A stretch of DNA of 64,000 bases. It comes from an uncultured Bacteroidales bacterium. Its GTDB lineage: Bacteria > Bacteroidota > Bacteroidia > Bacteroidales > SZUA-534. Positions 44,553 to 52,900 of this stretch are shown one piece after another. Each line of letters begins with the position of its first letter. Within the stretch, counting starts at the first letter, position 1. Below the pieces are notes generated by a model. That model saw only the letters and a list, made by a program, of their open reading frames with translations. It did no database searches and was not told the origin of the DNA. The position numbers and the translations under genes were made by a program. Location: positions 372,001 to 436,000 of the forward strand of contig CADASL010000004.1 of NCBI GenBank assembly GCA_902790595.1, written 5' to 3'.

Positions 44553-45290
44553 TTATTTTCCGACAGCTGTTCGGCGCTTGGTGATAAGGCCGGTGCTGGT
44601 GAAATTGCGCTGCCAGATGCTGGCCTCACCCATATAATATAGGTTGCTGCTACCCGAAATGGTGACTCCCAAACGCTTTTTTGCGTTTACTGAAATTTCG
44701 GCATAGCCCGAACCAATCACCGTGCAATAGTCTGATTGTAAGTCGAATGTGTTCACAATGCAGTCGTCGTGAGCGTCAATTGTCAGTTTCTCGACATAAC
44801 CGCGCAAGGTTGCGTTTCCGCTGTCGAAGACTTTCAACGAGCATTTGGCCGCCTTGAACTCGAAGTCGAGTTTCGATGCGTCGCCGCAAATAAATTCTAT
44901 CTCATCGAAATTGCTTGCTTTCTCCGATTTAAGCGTAACCTCGCTGAGCAGCGTAACCTGTTCCAAATCTCTGAAAGCCACTGTAACATTGAGCTTTAGG
45001 GCTTTTTTAACGTTCGGAACAAATACGTAAAGTATGCTGTCGGACACCGATGTTTTGAACAGCGGAATAAGGTTCTCTTCCGATTCAATCTTCACATTTT
45101 CAATTGTTTCCTGCGATAGGAACAATTCAACCTGTCCTTGGACTACCACGCGGTTGAAGCCGCTGACTTGCCTAACTTCGGTTTTGATTTTACCGTTTCC
45201 TTTGATGTTTTGAGCGAAAGTGCCGCCCGACGCAAGGACGAGCATTAATGTTAGGGCGCAATAAATGCCAATAAATCTGTTTTTTCCCAT
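44553..45290 (-). CDS. Secreted DUF2807 (GIN-domain) protein
   Basis: 245 residues. Signal peptide ending GTFAQ. The mature part is the right-handed beta-helix of DUF2807 (FNRVVVQGQVELFLSQ, VTVAFRDLEQVTLLSE, GNATLRGYVEKLTI, YAEISVNAKKRLGVTISGSSN). Role unknown. It stands alone, separated from the gene on either side by about 110-160 bp. Confidence 0.82.
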   Translation of the reverse strand: MGKNRFIGIYCALTLMLVLASGGTFAQNIKGNGKIKTEVRQVSGFNRVVVQGQVELFLSQETIENVKIESEENLIPLFKTSVSDSILYVFVPNVKKALKLNVTVAFRDLEQVTLLSEVTLKSEKASNFDEIEFICGDASKLDFEFKAAKCSLKVFDSGNATLRGYVEKLTIDAHDDCIVNTFDLQSDYCTVIGSGYAEISVNAKKRLGVTISGSSNLYYMGEASIWQRNFTSTGLITKRRTAVGK

Positions 45291-45401
45291 TGGTTTGAAA
45301 TTTCGTGGTGCAAATGTCAGTAAATTTCAATAAAATGGCAAGAAGTTGGCTTATAAATTTGCAGCTTGCGTGTTTAAAATTTCACGCGCGTTTTGTATGG
45401 G

Positions 45402-46166
45402 CTAATTTTTCCGTTGGATGTTCGACGCCATTTCCTCAAGGAATTGGTTGCGCTTGCGGCGCGACAGAATGGCCATCGAGCCGCCTTCCATAATCACGTC
45501 GCCGTCGAACCGCGACACTTTCTGCACAAAATTCAGGTTCACCAGATGCGATTGGTGGGTGCGGAAAAATGGATAATCTTCGAGCATATTTTCAAACTCA
45601 CCCAAGTTCTTCGACACCAGCAAATCGTTGCGTCCCTTGATGTGCAGCGTGCTGTAGTTGCCGTCCGACTGAATGTGGATAATATCCTTAACGTTCACAA
45701 ACTCAATTGATTCGGCTGTGGCCAGGACAATTTTTTCGGGCTTGTCGAGTTTGGTGTTTTGCAGCAGGGCGTTGAATTGTTCCTCGTGCTTGCTGTTGGT
45801 GCCGCGACTGATGATTTTCTTTATTGCGGCATCCATATCATCGTAGTCGAAAGGCTTTAAAAGATAGTCTATCGCGCTGTATTTAAATGCTTTAATGGCG
45901 TATTGGTTGAACGCCGTGACAAAAATCACATCAAAATCGCGTTTCGAGAGTTTTTCCAGAATATCGAAACCGCTGCCGTCGGGCAGTTCAATGTCCATAA
46001 ACACAAGGTCGGCATCGGTTTCCGACAGTAAATCAACGGCCGTTTTGACGCTGTTTGCCGTGCCTAAAATATTGAACGACGGATAGTTATCTGTAATAAA
46101 CGATTTGACTGACTCAACACCGTGAGCCTCGTCATCAATAATCACAACTTTAATATCCGTTTTCAT
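45402..46166 (-). CDS. LytTR-family response regulator (orphan)
   Basis: 254 residues. Receiver domain with VVIIDDEAHG, the phospho-acceptor Asp in VFMDIELPDGSGF, and KPFDYDDMD; then a LytTR domain (IIHIQSDGNYSTLHIKGRND, FFRTHQSHLVNLNFVQKVSRFDG). No histidine kinase gene is adjacent on either side. The TATCTTTA box (46193-46186) precedes it. Confidence 0.88.
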   Translation of the reverse strand: MKTDIKVVIIDDEAHGVESVKSFITDNYPSFNILGTANSVKTAVDLLSETDADLVFMDIELPDGSGFDILEKLSKRDFDVIFVTAFNQYAIKAFKYSAIDYLLKPFDYDDMDAAIKKIISRGTNSKHEEQFNALLQNTKLDKPEKIVLATAESIEFVNVKDIIHIQSDGNYSTLHIKGRNDLLVSKNLGEFENMLEDYPFFRTHQSHLVNLNFVQKVSRFDGDVIMEGGSMAILSRRKRNQFLEEMASNIQRKN

Positions 46167-46185
46167 TTTCCCCCAAAAAAGCGGC

Positions 46186-46193
46186 TAAAGATA
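46186..46193 (-). promoter_or_regulatory. -7 box of the LytTR response regulator
   Basis: TATCTTTA on the minus strand, close to TAnnTTTG, 19 bp before the start at 46166. Confidence 0.4.
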
Positions 46194-46195
46194 AA

Positions 46196-46897
46196 TTAAT
46201 TTTCTTCATCCGCACCTTTGTCGCGCGTTTTATTTCCTTCGACCACTATCACAATCTCACCCTTCACACCCGTTTCGGTGAAGTGGGTGATGGCTTCGCT
46301 GATGGTTCCTCGGTAATTTTCCTCGTGGATTTTCGATATTTCGCGCGATACGCACACCATCCGGTCGGGGCCGAAGGCTTCGGCAAACTGCTCAAGCGCT
46401 TTCAGCAGACGGTAGGGCGATTCGTAAAAAATCATTGCCCGTTCCTCGTTACGAACGGCCTCAATGCGCTTCTGGCGGCCTTTTTTCTGCGGCAGAAAAC
46501 CTTCAAAGCAGAAACGGTCGTTGGCAAATCCGCTATTGATGAGCGCAGGCACAAAAGCCGTGGCGCCAGGCAGACATTCAACTTCAATATCGTTCTGAAT
46601 GCACTGTTTGACAAGCAGATAACCCGGATCGGAAATGCCAGGTGTGCCAGCGTCGCTGATGAGCACGGCCGATTTTGCGGCGGCCACCATATCGGCGTAA
46701 TGCGCCACCTGCTGGTGCTCGTTGAATTTGTGGTAAGGGATGAGCTTGTTCTTTATCTCGTAGTGATTCAGCAAGATGCCTGATGTGCGAGTGTCTTCGG
46801 CCATTATGAAATCGGCTTCTTTCAAAAGTCGCAGCGCGCGTAGCGTAATGTCCTCGAGATTGCCGACCGGCGTTGGAACAAGATAAAGTTTACCCAT
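46196..46897 (-). CDS. rsmI: 16S rRNA (cytidine1402-2'-O)-methyltransferase RsmI
   Basis: 233 residues from ATG 46897. Family motifs: TPVGNLEDITLRAL, AEDTRTSGILL, SDAGTPGISDPGYLL, and FEGFLPQKKGRQKR. It methylates C1402 of 16S rRNA in the decoding centre. The start avoids overlap with the upstream minus-strand gene at 46902, whose stop lies 5 bp before the start. Confidence 0.92.
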   Translation of the reverse strand: MGKLYLVPTPVGNLEDITLRALRLLKEADFIMAEDTRTSGILLNHYEIKNKLIPYHKFNEHQQVAHYADMVAAAKSAVLISDAGTPGISDPGYLLVKQCIQNDIEVECLPGATAFVPALINSGFANDRFCFEGFLPQKKGRQKRIEAVRNEERAMIFYESPYRLLKALEQFAEAFGPDRMVCVSREISKIHEENYRGTISEAITHFTETGVKGEIVIVVEGNKTRDKGADEEN

Positions 46898-46901
46898 CGT
46901 T

Positions 46902-47951
46902 TTATGATTTAAAACGTTGATATACAAGTTCAAGGAAGTCAACTGTGGTTTCGTCTTCCTGATTCCAGTTGCGACTACTGAAAAGTTTGTCTAGCGCTTC
47001 GTTGATGTTGGCTGAACTTTCAATCAAATCAATCGTCTGCTCGTATTGGATGCTGTCGCGGTCGAAAAGTTCGTTCACAAACCTAATGCGGTCGTTGATT
47101 TTGATGGCTTTGCGAAGGTTTGTTATCGGGCGGCTGTTGAACCGCGATGCCAGATTGGCCTTCTTCTCGAGTCCTGCAAGCACATCGTTCACCGATGGAG
47201 TGTTCTGCTGGAATCGGTCGGCCAGAGTGCTTGGTTTGCTCTCGGTTTTGGCTGGTTCGGTCGGCGCCGATGTTGCGGGTTGCTGCTCATCTTCAGCGTT
47301 GTAAGTTTGTTCAACATCCGCTGTGTTGTCGGCAAACATATCGGCCAGCGATTTAGCTTTTTTGGCTTCTTCCTCGGCGGCCTTTCGTGCGGCCTCGGCT
47401 TCAGCGGCTTTGCGGGCCAATTCTTCGGCGGCTTTTCGTGCAGCCTCAGCCTCGGCAATTCTTCGGGCTTCTTCTTCCTTGGCTTTGCGAGCGGCCTCTT
47501 CTGCAGCAATTCTGCGCGCGTTTTCTTCAGCTTTTCTGGCTTCTTCAGCAGCAATTCTGCGGGCTTCTTCCTCGGCTGCAGCCTTGTGAGCGGCTTCCTC
47601 AGCAGCCTTTTGTGCGGCAATTCTTTGTGCTTCTTCGGCAGCTTTCCGGGCGGCTTCGAGCTCTTCGGCGCGTTTTGCGGCTTCGGCTTCGGCAAAGAGC
47701 CGGGCTTCTTCCTCTTCGGCGGCCTTGCGAGCGGCTTCCTGGGCGGCTATCGCGGCAGCGTTGTCATCACTTGTGGCATCGGCCCCAGCTGACGACAAAT
47801 GAACGGCAATATTGTTCAAATCGCGAATTTTGCTTTGAAGCATTTCAATTGCAAATGGCTGAATATCACCATCGTCGGGCAGACTTTCAATCATTGATAC
47901 AAGAACCGTCGCCTCGGCCTTGATTATTTTGATAAGATTTTTTGTTTGCAT
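46902..47951 (-). CDS. Alanine/glutamate-rich helical protein of unknown function
   Basis: 349 residues. An N-terminal helical domain (residues 1-50) is followed by a long A/E/R/K repeat (about residues 65-200) of the type EEARRIAAEEARKAEENARR, reminiscent of TolA stalks, then a linker and a conserved C-terminal domain (about 270-349; RKAIKINDRIRFVNELFD, SRNWNQEDETTVDFLELV). No signal peptide, so the protein is cytoplasmic. The repeat is predicted to form a long single helix or coiled coil. Confidence 0.78.
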   Translation of the reverse strand: MQTKNLIKIIKAEATVLVSMIESLPDDGDIQPFAIEMLQSKIRDLNNIAVHLSSAGADATSDDNAAAIAAQEAARKAAEEEEARLFAEAEAAKRAEELEAARKAAEEAQRIAAQKAAEEAAHKAAAEEEARRIAAEEARKAEENARRIAAEEAARKAKEEEARRIAEAEAARKAAEELARKAAEAEAARKAAEEEAKKAKSLADMFADNTADVEQTYNAEDEQQPATSAPTEPAKTESKPSTLADRFQQNTPSVNDVLAGLEKKANLASRFNSRPITNLRKAIKINDRIRFVNELFDRDSIQYEQTIDLIESSANINEALDKLFSSRNWNQEDETTVDFLELVYQRFKS

Positions 47952-48035
47952 CGCTCTCGATAAAGATTTATTTTGCCAAAAATAACGATTGATGTTAAAT
48001 CAAATTGTCGCACACCAATTTTTTTGTTGACTGAT

Positions 48036-48620
48036 ATGTTTTTTGAAAATGGCAACGCCGATGGCGGACGTATTGAAGTGATTTGTGGCTCAATGTTTTC
48101 GGGCAAGACCGAAGAACTGATTCGGCGTCTGCGCCGGGCAAAGTTCGCGCGGCAGAGTGTCGAGATTTTCAAGCCTGCTGTCGATGTGCGCTATTCGGCT
48201 GTCGATGTGGTTTCGCACGACGATAACTCAATTCCTTCCACACCCGTCGAGAGCGCGCAGAACATTCTGCTTCTGGCCAGCAGCGTGCAGGTTGTCGGGA
48301 TTGATGAAGCGCAGTTTTTCGACAATGGCTTGATTGATGTGTGCAACCAATTGGCTAACAGCGGCGTGCGCGTCATTGTGGCCGGTCTCGATATGGATTA
48401 TCAGGGCAACCCGTTCGGCCCGATGCCAAAACTGATGGCCATTGCCGACGATGTGCTGAAGGTCCACGCGGTGTGCGTGCGTTGTGGCGCGCTGGCACAA
48501 TTTTCGCACCGTCTTGCCAAAACCGATAAACTTGTCCTTCTTGGCGAAACCGACAGTTACGAGCCGCTTTGCCGCCGTTGCTTTTTGAAAGCGAAGGCTG
48601 AAGACAAAAACGAAAACTGA
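48036..48620 (+). CDS. tdk: Thymidine kinase
   Basis: 194 residues from ATG 48036. P-loop GSMFSGKT (residues 18-25), IDEAQFF and the lasso region with the zinc-binding cysteines CVRC and CRRC. It phosphorylates thymidine in nucleotide salvage. The earlier in-frame start at 47973 adds a sequence not conserved in the family. Confidence 0.92.
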   Translation: MFFENGNADGGRIEVICGSMFSGKTEELIRRLRRAKFARQSVEIFKPAVDVRYSAVDVVSHDDNSIPSTPVESAQNILLLASSVQVVGIDEAQFFDNGLIDVCNQLANSGVRVIVAGLDMDYQGNPFGPMPKLMAIADDVLKVHAVCVRCGALAQFSHRLAKTDKLVLLGETDSYEPLCRRCFLKAKAEDKNEN

Positions 48621-48634
48621 AAATAATCCTTCAA

Positions 48635-49420
48635 TCATTGTCTCTCCGTCAGGTGCTTCCAATAGCGCACGGGCATATCCTGCCGCATTTTGCGCGGGTT
48701 GCGGCGCGATTCAATGGCTATCGATTTATAATAGGTGCGCCAAAGCGACTGGAAAAGCTGCTCATCGGCATCCATAATGCTTGCGTCGAGGCGTCCGTCG
48801 CGGCCGAATTTAGCGTCGTTGGCAAAGGTCACGCGGTTAACGTCGTGTAAATCATACATATATCCGTATTGGCGCTGAAGGTCGTAGATTATCCACTGCT
48901 GGTCGGAAAAACGGTCGCTGAAATGGTCGAGAGTGAGCGGAAGTACGTTGTGGCGCGGCTCGAAGGCGGCAAAATAAATGCCATCGGCGGTCTTTTGGAA
49001 ACGCACGAATTGCAGCATTCGGTGCGCCTCATAGCTGACCTGCTTATACACTTGTGCCAGACGCAGCACATCGGGGTCGCCAAAATTAGTCTCAATTGAT
49101 TGCTTTGCGTCAATCATCTTGTGTATATATCTGAATATCAATTCATCAGTATTGTCAATGCCATCGGCAAGCCAACTGACCGTCAGGCTATGCAGAGCCA
49201 TTTTCGACATTTTGCGCTCAAGGTGCGTCCATACGCGCTCGGCTTTTTGCTCGTCGGTTGTAACTGTGTGAACCACAGTGCAAAACAACGGTGCTGGCTC
49301 GTTAGCGGCAAGCAGGTGAGTGGGAAATGATTTCAGCTGATAGGCATCGAAAACGCACGTCAGCAGGCCGTCGAATGTCTGGTCGTAGACAAATGCCGAT
49401 TCAGCAAAATCGCTCATCAA
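48635..49420 (-). CDS. TIGR03915-type DNA repair/modification protein (DUF4130)
   Basis: 261 residues. Recognised by FVYDQTFDGLLTCVFDAY, YKQVSYEAHRMLQFVRFQ, YFAAFEPRHNVLPLTLDHFSDRF, YDLHDVNRVTF and RYWKHLTERQ near the end. The family always accompanies the TIGR03916 radical SAM protein and is thought to act in DNA repair or modification, but the reaction is not established. The start overlaps the stop of the radical SAM gene, so the two are translated together. Confidence 0.85.
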   Translation of the reverse strand: MMSDFAESAFVYDQTFDGLLTCVFDAYQLKSFPTHLLAANEPAPLFCTVVHTVTTDEQKAERVWTHLERKMSKMALHSLTVSWLADGIDNTDELIFRYIHKMIDAKQSIETNFGDPDVLRLAQVYKQVSYEAHRMLQFVRFQKTADGIYFAAFEPRHNVLPLTLDHFSDRFSDQQWIIYDLQRQYGYMYDLHDVNRVTFANDAKFGRDGRLDASIMDADEQLFQSLWRTYYKSIAIESRRNPRKMRQDMPVRYWKHLTERQ

Positions 49421-50703
49421 TAAGGTGTTACAAGTTGAACGGGTTGGTCAAAGTTCAGTTCAAGTTGGCCGACCAATCCCTTTTTGGCGGGTTTGGCCAC
49501 CAGCAGCGAACGCACATTTTCGGGCTTTAACTCGTTGATGGTGCCCATTATGGGCAGTTCGCGGCAGTTGATGAAGTATTTCGCTTTCTTCAGAACCACA
49601 CCTATCTTCTTGAGTTGCAAAAAAGTAAGCGCGCCATATCGTCTCGAGGCCACAATCTGCATAGCCGATTTCACGCCAATGCCCGGCACGCGCAGAATGT
49701 GCTCGTAGCAAGCCGTGTTCACATCGACCGGAAAAAACTCGGGGTGGCGCAGCGCCCAAGCCAGTTTGGGGTCCACATCGAGGTCGAGGTTGGGGTTGGC
49801 GTCATCGACAATCTCGTTCACTTTGAATTTGTAGAACCGCATCAGCCAGTCGGCCTGATAGAGGCGGTTTTCGCGCACAAGCGGCGGTTGCTTCAAGGCC
49901 GGCAGACGAGTGTCATAGGTGTTAACGGCCACATATCCAGAATAATAGACGCGCCGGATGGACGGCCGCTGGTAGAATGCCGACGACAGGCGCAAAATGT
50001 CTTTGTCGGTGTCGTTGGTGGCGCCGACAATCATCTGCGTGCTTTGTCCCGCTGGCACAAAACGCGGCGCCGAGCGGTGTCGGCTGCGTTCCTCGTGGCT
50101 CTCGAGCACGCCCTGATGAATAATTTTCATCGGTTGGAATATGCTCTCATAACTCTTTTCGGGCGCAAGCATTTTCAGGTTGCTTTCGGTCGGAATCTCA
50201 ATGTTGACGCTCATTCGGTCGGCATACAATCCCGCCTCGGTTATCAGTTGCTGGCTGGCTCCAGGTATGCTTTTCAGATGGATGTAGCCGTTGAACCGCT
50301 GCGCGCGCAGGTCTTTCACCACTCGCACAAGCCGTTCCATTGTGTAGTCGGCGTTTTGCAGCACGCCCGAACTCAGAAACAGCCCCTCAATGTAGTTGCG
50401 GCGGTAGAACTCCATTGTTATCTCAACCACCTCGGCGGGTGTGAATGTGGCTCGCGGAACATCGTTGGTGCGGCGGTTGACGCAGTAGGCGCAGTCGAAA
50501 ATGCAGTAGTTGGTGAGCATCACTTTCAGCAGCGAGATGCAGCGCCCGTCTTCGGCAAAACTATGGCAGATGCCCACGCCGCCAACGGTATTGCCCACGC
50601 CCTTGCCGTTGTTGCGGCGCACCGTCCCGCTCGATGAGCACGACACATCGTACTTTGCCGACTCGGCCAGAATCTTGAGTTTGTCTAACATTCGCGCATC
50701 CAT
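49417..50703 (-). CDS. TIGR03916-type radical SAM protein
   Basis: 428 residues from ATG 50703, chosen because the -7 box ends at 50725. The radical SAM cluster is CIFDCAYC (Cys67, Cys71, Cys74), CxxxCxxC. The C-terminus holds a helix-hairpin-helix (HILRVPGIGVKSAMQIVASRRYG) typical of DNA binding. Extra cysteines upstream (GICHSF, DGRCIS) may hold a second cluster. It pairs with the DUF4130 protein by a 4-bp overlap. Confidence 0.87.
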   Translation of the reverse strand: MDARMLDKLKILAESAKYDVSCSSSGTVRRNNGKGVGNTVGGVGICHSFAEDGRCISLLKVMLTNYCIFDCAYCVNRRTNDVPRATFTPAEVVEITMEFYRRNYIEGLFLSSGVLQNADYTMERLVRVVKDLRAQRFNGYIHLKSIPGASQQLITEAGLYADRMSVNIEIPTESNLKMLAPEKSYESIFQPMKIIHQGVLESHEERSRHRSAPRFVPAGQSTQMIVGATNDTDKDILRLSSAFYQRPSIRRVYYSGYVAVNTYDTRLPALKQPPLVRENRLYQADWLMRFYKFKVNEIVDDANPNLDLDVDPKLAWALRHPEFFPVDVNTACYEHILRVPGIGVKSAMQIVASRRYGALTFLQLKKIGVVLKKAKYFINCRELPIMGTINELKPENVRSLLVAKPAKKGLVGQLELNFDQPVQLVTPY

Positions 50704-50724
50704 ACCGCAGTTTTTGTATAGTGG

Positions 50725-50732
50725 CAAATTTA
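50725..50732 (-). promoter_or_regulatory. -7 box of the radical SAM operon
   Basis: TAAATTTG on the minus strand, 21 bp before ATG 50703. It excludes the upstream in-frame start at 50727. Confidence 0.55.
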
Positions 50733-50884
50733 CATTTTATAACTACGGAACACACGTGAAAACCCGGAATAATTCCGCCGGCGGATAATGTTTTTCTCTA
50801 ACCGATTTTATCCGATTCAAACCGATATTTATCCGCAAGTGGATAATGGTTGGGATTGTCGCTGCGCGAGAAATTTTAGAAAAT

Positions 50885-50993
50885 CCGCCTGAAAGGCGCT
50901 AATAATCATAACCGTATGCAAGCGAAGCGCGGCTTACGGTAAATGTCGCAACTTGATTCTCCTGAAAGGCGTTTAGTTCCGCCTTTCAGGCGG
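50885..50993. repeat. 109-bp palindromic interspersed element
   Basis: CCGCCTGAAAGGCG (50885-50898) and CGCCTTTCAGGCGG (50980-50993) are perfect 14-bp inverted ends. A third copy CCTGAAAGGCG (50961-50971) can form a hairpin with the right end. Interior ACCGTA/TACGGT (50911 and 50935) form another palindrome around GCGAAGCGC. Confidence 0.7.
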
Positions 50994-50999
50994 TTTTTC
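50961..50999 (+). terminator. Terminator-like hairpin in the palindromic element
   Basis: CCTGAAAGGCG pairs with CGCCTTTCAGG (11 bp, loop of eight), followed by CGG and five T. It may be a fortuitous property of the element. Confidence 0.4.
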
Positions 51000-51027
51000 G
51001 ATATTCCCACCCGAAAAGGCGCAGCAT

Positions 51028-51058
51028 AAAAAAGTAGGGGCGAATAAACAATCGCCCC
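51028..51058 (-). terminator. Terminator after the T9SS cargo gene at 51082
   Basis: On the minus strand GGGGCGA (51058-51052) pairs with TCGCCCC (51043-51037), then TACTTTTTT. Same GGGGCGA core as at 578 and 20154. Confidence 0.7.
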
Positions 51059-51081
51059 ATATATTCACAACAAATTACCTG

Positions 51082-52476
51082 TCAATCGTTTATCATTACC
51101 CGTTTGGACTCGGTGCCAACCTTGACAATGTAAACACCTGTGCCGTTGACCTGCAATTCTGCACGGCCGCGGCACGCCACGTCCCTACCGATCAAAGCGC
51201 CCATTGCGTTGTAAACGCAGATTTCTTCGGTGGCGTTTTCAACAATTATGGTGTTGTTGCGGGTGTAAACTTGCAGATTATCTGCGGCTAATTCAGCAAC
51301 GGCGGTGCCAGTGTTGGTGTTTTCGTCCCCATAGTTGTTGCCACCCTGGTTCTCGTTTCCCCCTTGGTTGGTTCCGCCTTCATTGTTCCCGCCTTGGTTT
51401 TCATTATCACCTAGGTTTTCATTTTCTTGACTGTTTTCCCCTTGATTTTCTTCTCCTCCTTGATTCCCATTATTATAGTTGATATACTCATAAATAGTTT
51501 TTATGTAACCTTCCCATCCGTCATTCCATCTATAACAAATATTTTGTATTATGTTATTATAACTATCATACGCATAGTTATATTTTAAGGATTCTTTCCA
51601 TTCGTTATCCCACGAATATGAAACAATTTGTGTTTGATTACCATTGTTATCATATTCATAAACAGTCTTACCTGATTCTTTTCCATATAAGTAGAAAATA
51701 TTTAGTATTACATTGTTGTTGTCAAACGTTGATATGTGTTTACTGGACTCCTTCCATTCATTATCCCACGTATAATTAATCAGTTGAACTAAATTGCCAT
51801 TGTTATACTCATAGATTGTTTTTTGTGATTCTTTCCAATTATTATTTTCGGGTATATACGATATTATTTGAGTTCGATTATTGTCATATTCATAGATACT
51901 TTTTAAAGATTCTTCCCATCCATTATTCCATCTATAACCCATCTTGTATATGAGATTTCTGTTGTTATCGTATGTATATACTTCCCTTGATAATTCTTTC
52001 CATTCGCCATTCCACGAATAAGTAATTTGTTGAATTTGATCACCATTGTTGTCATATTCATAGGTGCTTTTTAGTGATTCTTTCCATTCGTCACCCCACA
52101 AATAACTAATCTGCAGAATCTTGTTACCATTACTATCGTACTCGTAGTTTATTTTTGAAGATTCCGCCCATCCATTTTTCCAATTATAAATAATCTGTTG
52201 TGTTTGATACCCATTGTCATCGTATTCATTAACTTGTTTGGTATAACTAACCCATTCGTAATTATCTTCTTGATTCTCACCTTCGCTTTGTCCATCATTT
52301 CCATTCTGATTTTCACTCGACTTAAAAGCCGCTGCCAATGACGCTTTGTGGTGTGTTGACATTTTTCGCGGATTTTCAATACTTGTAATATATCCCGAAT
52401 CATTAGTACTTAAAAGTTGTGCGCACACTTGTTCCATAAGCATTGTGGCAAATAAAAATGTACATAAGCCTTTCAT
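51082..52476 (-). CDS. YEYDNNG-repeat secreted protein with T9SS sorting domain
   Basis: 464 residues from ATG 52476. Signal peptide ends VCAQ. About nine units of about 28 residues of the type YEYDNNGNQIQQISYSW and WKESLK (about residues 80-335) follow, then an Asn/Gly/Glu-rich linker (ENQGENSQENENLGDNE) and a type IX sorting domain ending GVYIVKVGTESKRVMIND. The last about 55 residues closely match the sorting domain of the 16199-20122 protein (NTIIVENA..EICVYNAMG). The function is probably adhesion or surface-layer assembly. Its leader holds a bistable RNA. Confidence 0.83.
   Translation of the reverse strand: MKGLCTFLFATMLMEQVCAQLLSTNDSGYITSIENPRKMSTHHKASLAAAFKSSENQNGNDGQSEGENQEDNYEWVSYTKQVNEYDDNGYQTQQIIYNWKNGWAESSKINYEYDSNGNKILQISYLWGDEWKESLKSTYEYDNNGDQIQQITYSWNGEWKELSREVYTYDNNRNLIYKMGYRWNNGWEESLKSIYEYDNNRTQIISYIPENNNWKESQKTIYEYNNGNLVQLINYTWDNEWKESSKHISTFDNNNVILNIFYLYGKESGKTVYEYDNNGNQTQIVSYSWDNEWKESLKYNYAYDSYNNIIQNICYRWNDGWEGYIKTIYEYINYNNGNQGGEENQGENSQENENLGDNENQGGNNEGGTNQGGNENQGGNNYGDENTNTGTAVAELAADNLQVYTRNNTIIVENATEEICVYNAMGALIGRDVACRGRAELQVNGTGVYIVKVGTESKRVMIND
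51340..51480 (-). repeat. Low-complexity Asn/Gly/Glu-rich linker
   Basis: Coding repeats of GGNxxGGxNxG and ENxG type between the repeat domain and the sorting domain, translated as about 47 residues. Confidence 0.8.
51483..52250 (-). repeat. YEYDNNG repeat block
   Basis: About nine imperfect units of about 28 residues in the minus-strand protein; DNA copies are diverged. Confidence 0.8.
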
Positions 52477-52550
52477 AGAAATACACACTTTATTCGTGTC
52501 GTGCGCAACGTCTTTCCGCCGATTCCATGACGATATAACACCCGAAAACA

Positions 52551-52587
52551 AAAAAGCGTGGAATCAATATCTGTTACTCGTTCCACG
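52551..52587 (-). terminator. Terminator hairpin in the leader
   Basis: CGTGGAA (52587-52581) and TTCCACG (52563-52557), loop 17, then C and six T on the minus strand. Confidence 0.6.
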
Positions 52588-52669
52588 TTTAGAGGCTCTC
52601 GCATTGCCCATCCTGTCAGAACAAGCAACGTAGAACCCACGCTGATATAAACACAATACATGCGTATTG
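52551..52669 (-). ncRNA. Bistable leader-like RNA before the T9SS cargo gene
   Basis: On the minus strand AGCGTGG (52643-52637) pairs with CCACGCT (52561-52555), and GTTCTACGTT (52636-52627) with AACGTGGAAC (52589-52580, one G-U). These two nested stems are mutually exclusive with a terminator hairpin CGTGGAA (52587-52581) and TTCCACG (52563-52557) followed by CTTTTTTG. A small palindrome CAATAC/GTATTG (52654-52669) precedes. The T-run lies about 75 bp before ATG 52476. Alternatives: a transcription attenuator or a free small RNA. Confidence 0.5.
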
Positions 52670-52900
52670 CATATAATCATACTATGAGCATCTACTGTTG
52701 CTTTGTCAAAGACAGGATTGAATCTTGCGAGATTTCTAAACGTCAAAACAAAGCGTCAGATAAACGCCTTTCTATATGTCACATCCGCGATTCAACCTCA
52801 TGCAAGGCAAAACGCAGAGCAATACAAATGTATAAAAATCAGTTTGGAAAAGGAAAATGTTTTTTTAGCAAGTAGAACGAAGAAAACTTTCGCCTGCTGG
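52670..52900. other. Intergenic region without recognised gene
   Basis: 231 bp between the leader RNA and the RhuM gene end. No ORF with coding character was seen. Confidence 0.5.

Larger units (their letters stand above)
50733..51027. other. Intergenic region with a palindromic repeat element
   Basis: No gene. CGGATAATG-type motifs occur at 50780 and 50835. A 109-bp element with inverted ends lies at 50885-50993. Confidence 0.6.

Noticed and set aside
47046..47923. Plus-strand frames rich in Phe/Ser/Cys
   Set aside because: Antisense to the A/E/R/K repeat of the minus-strand helical protein.
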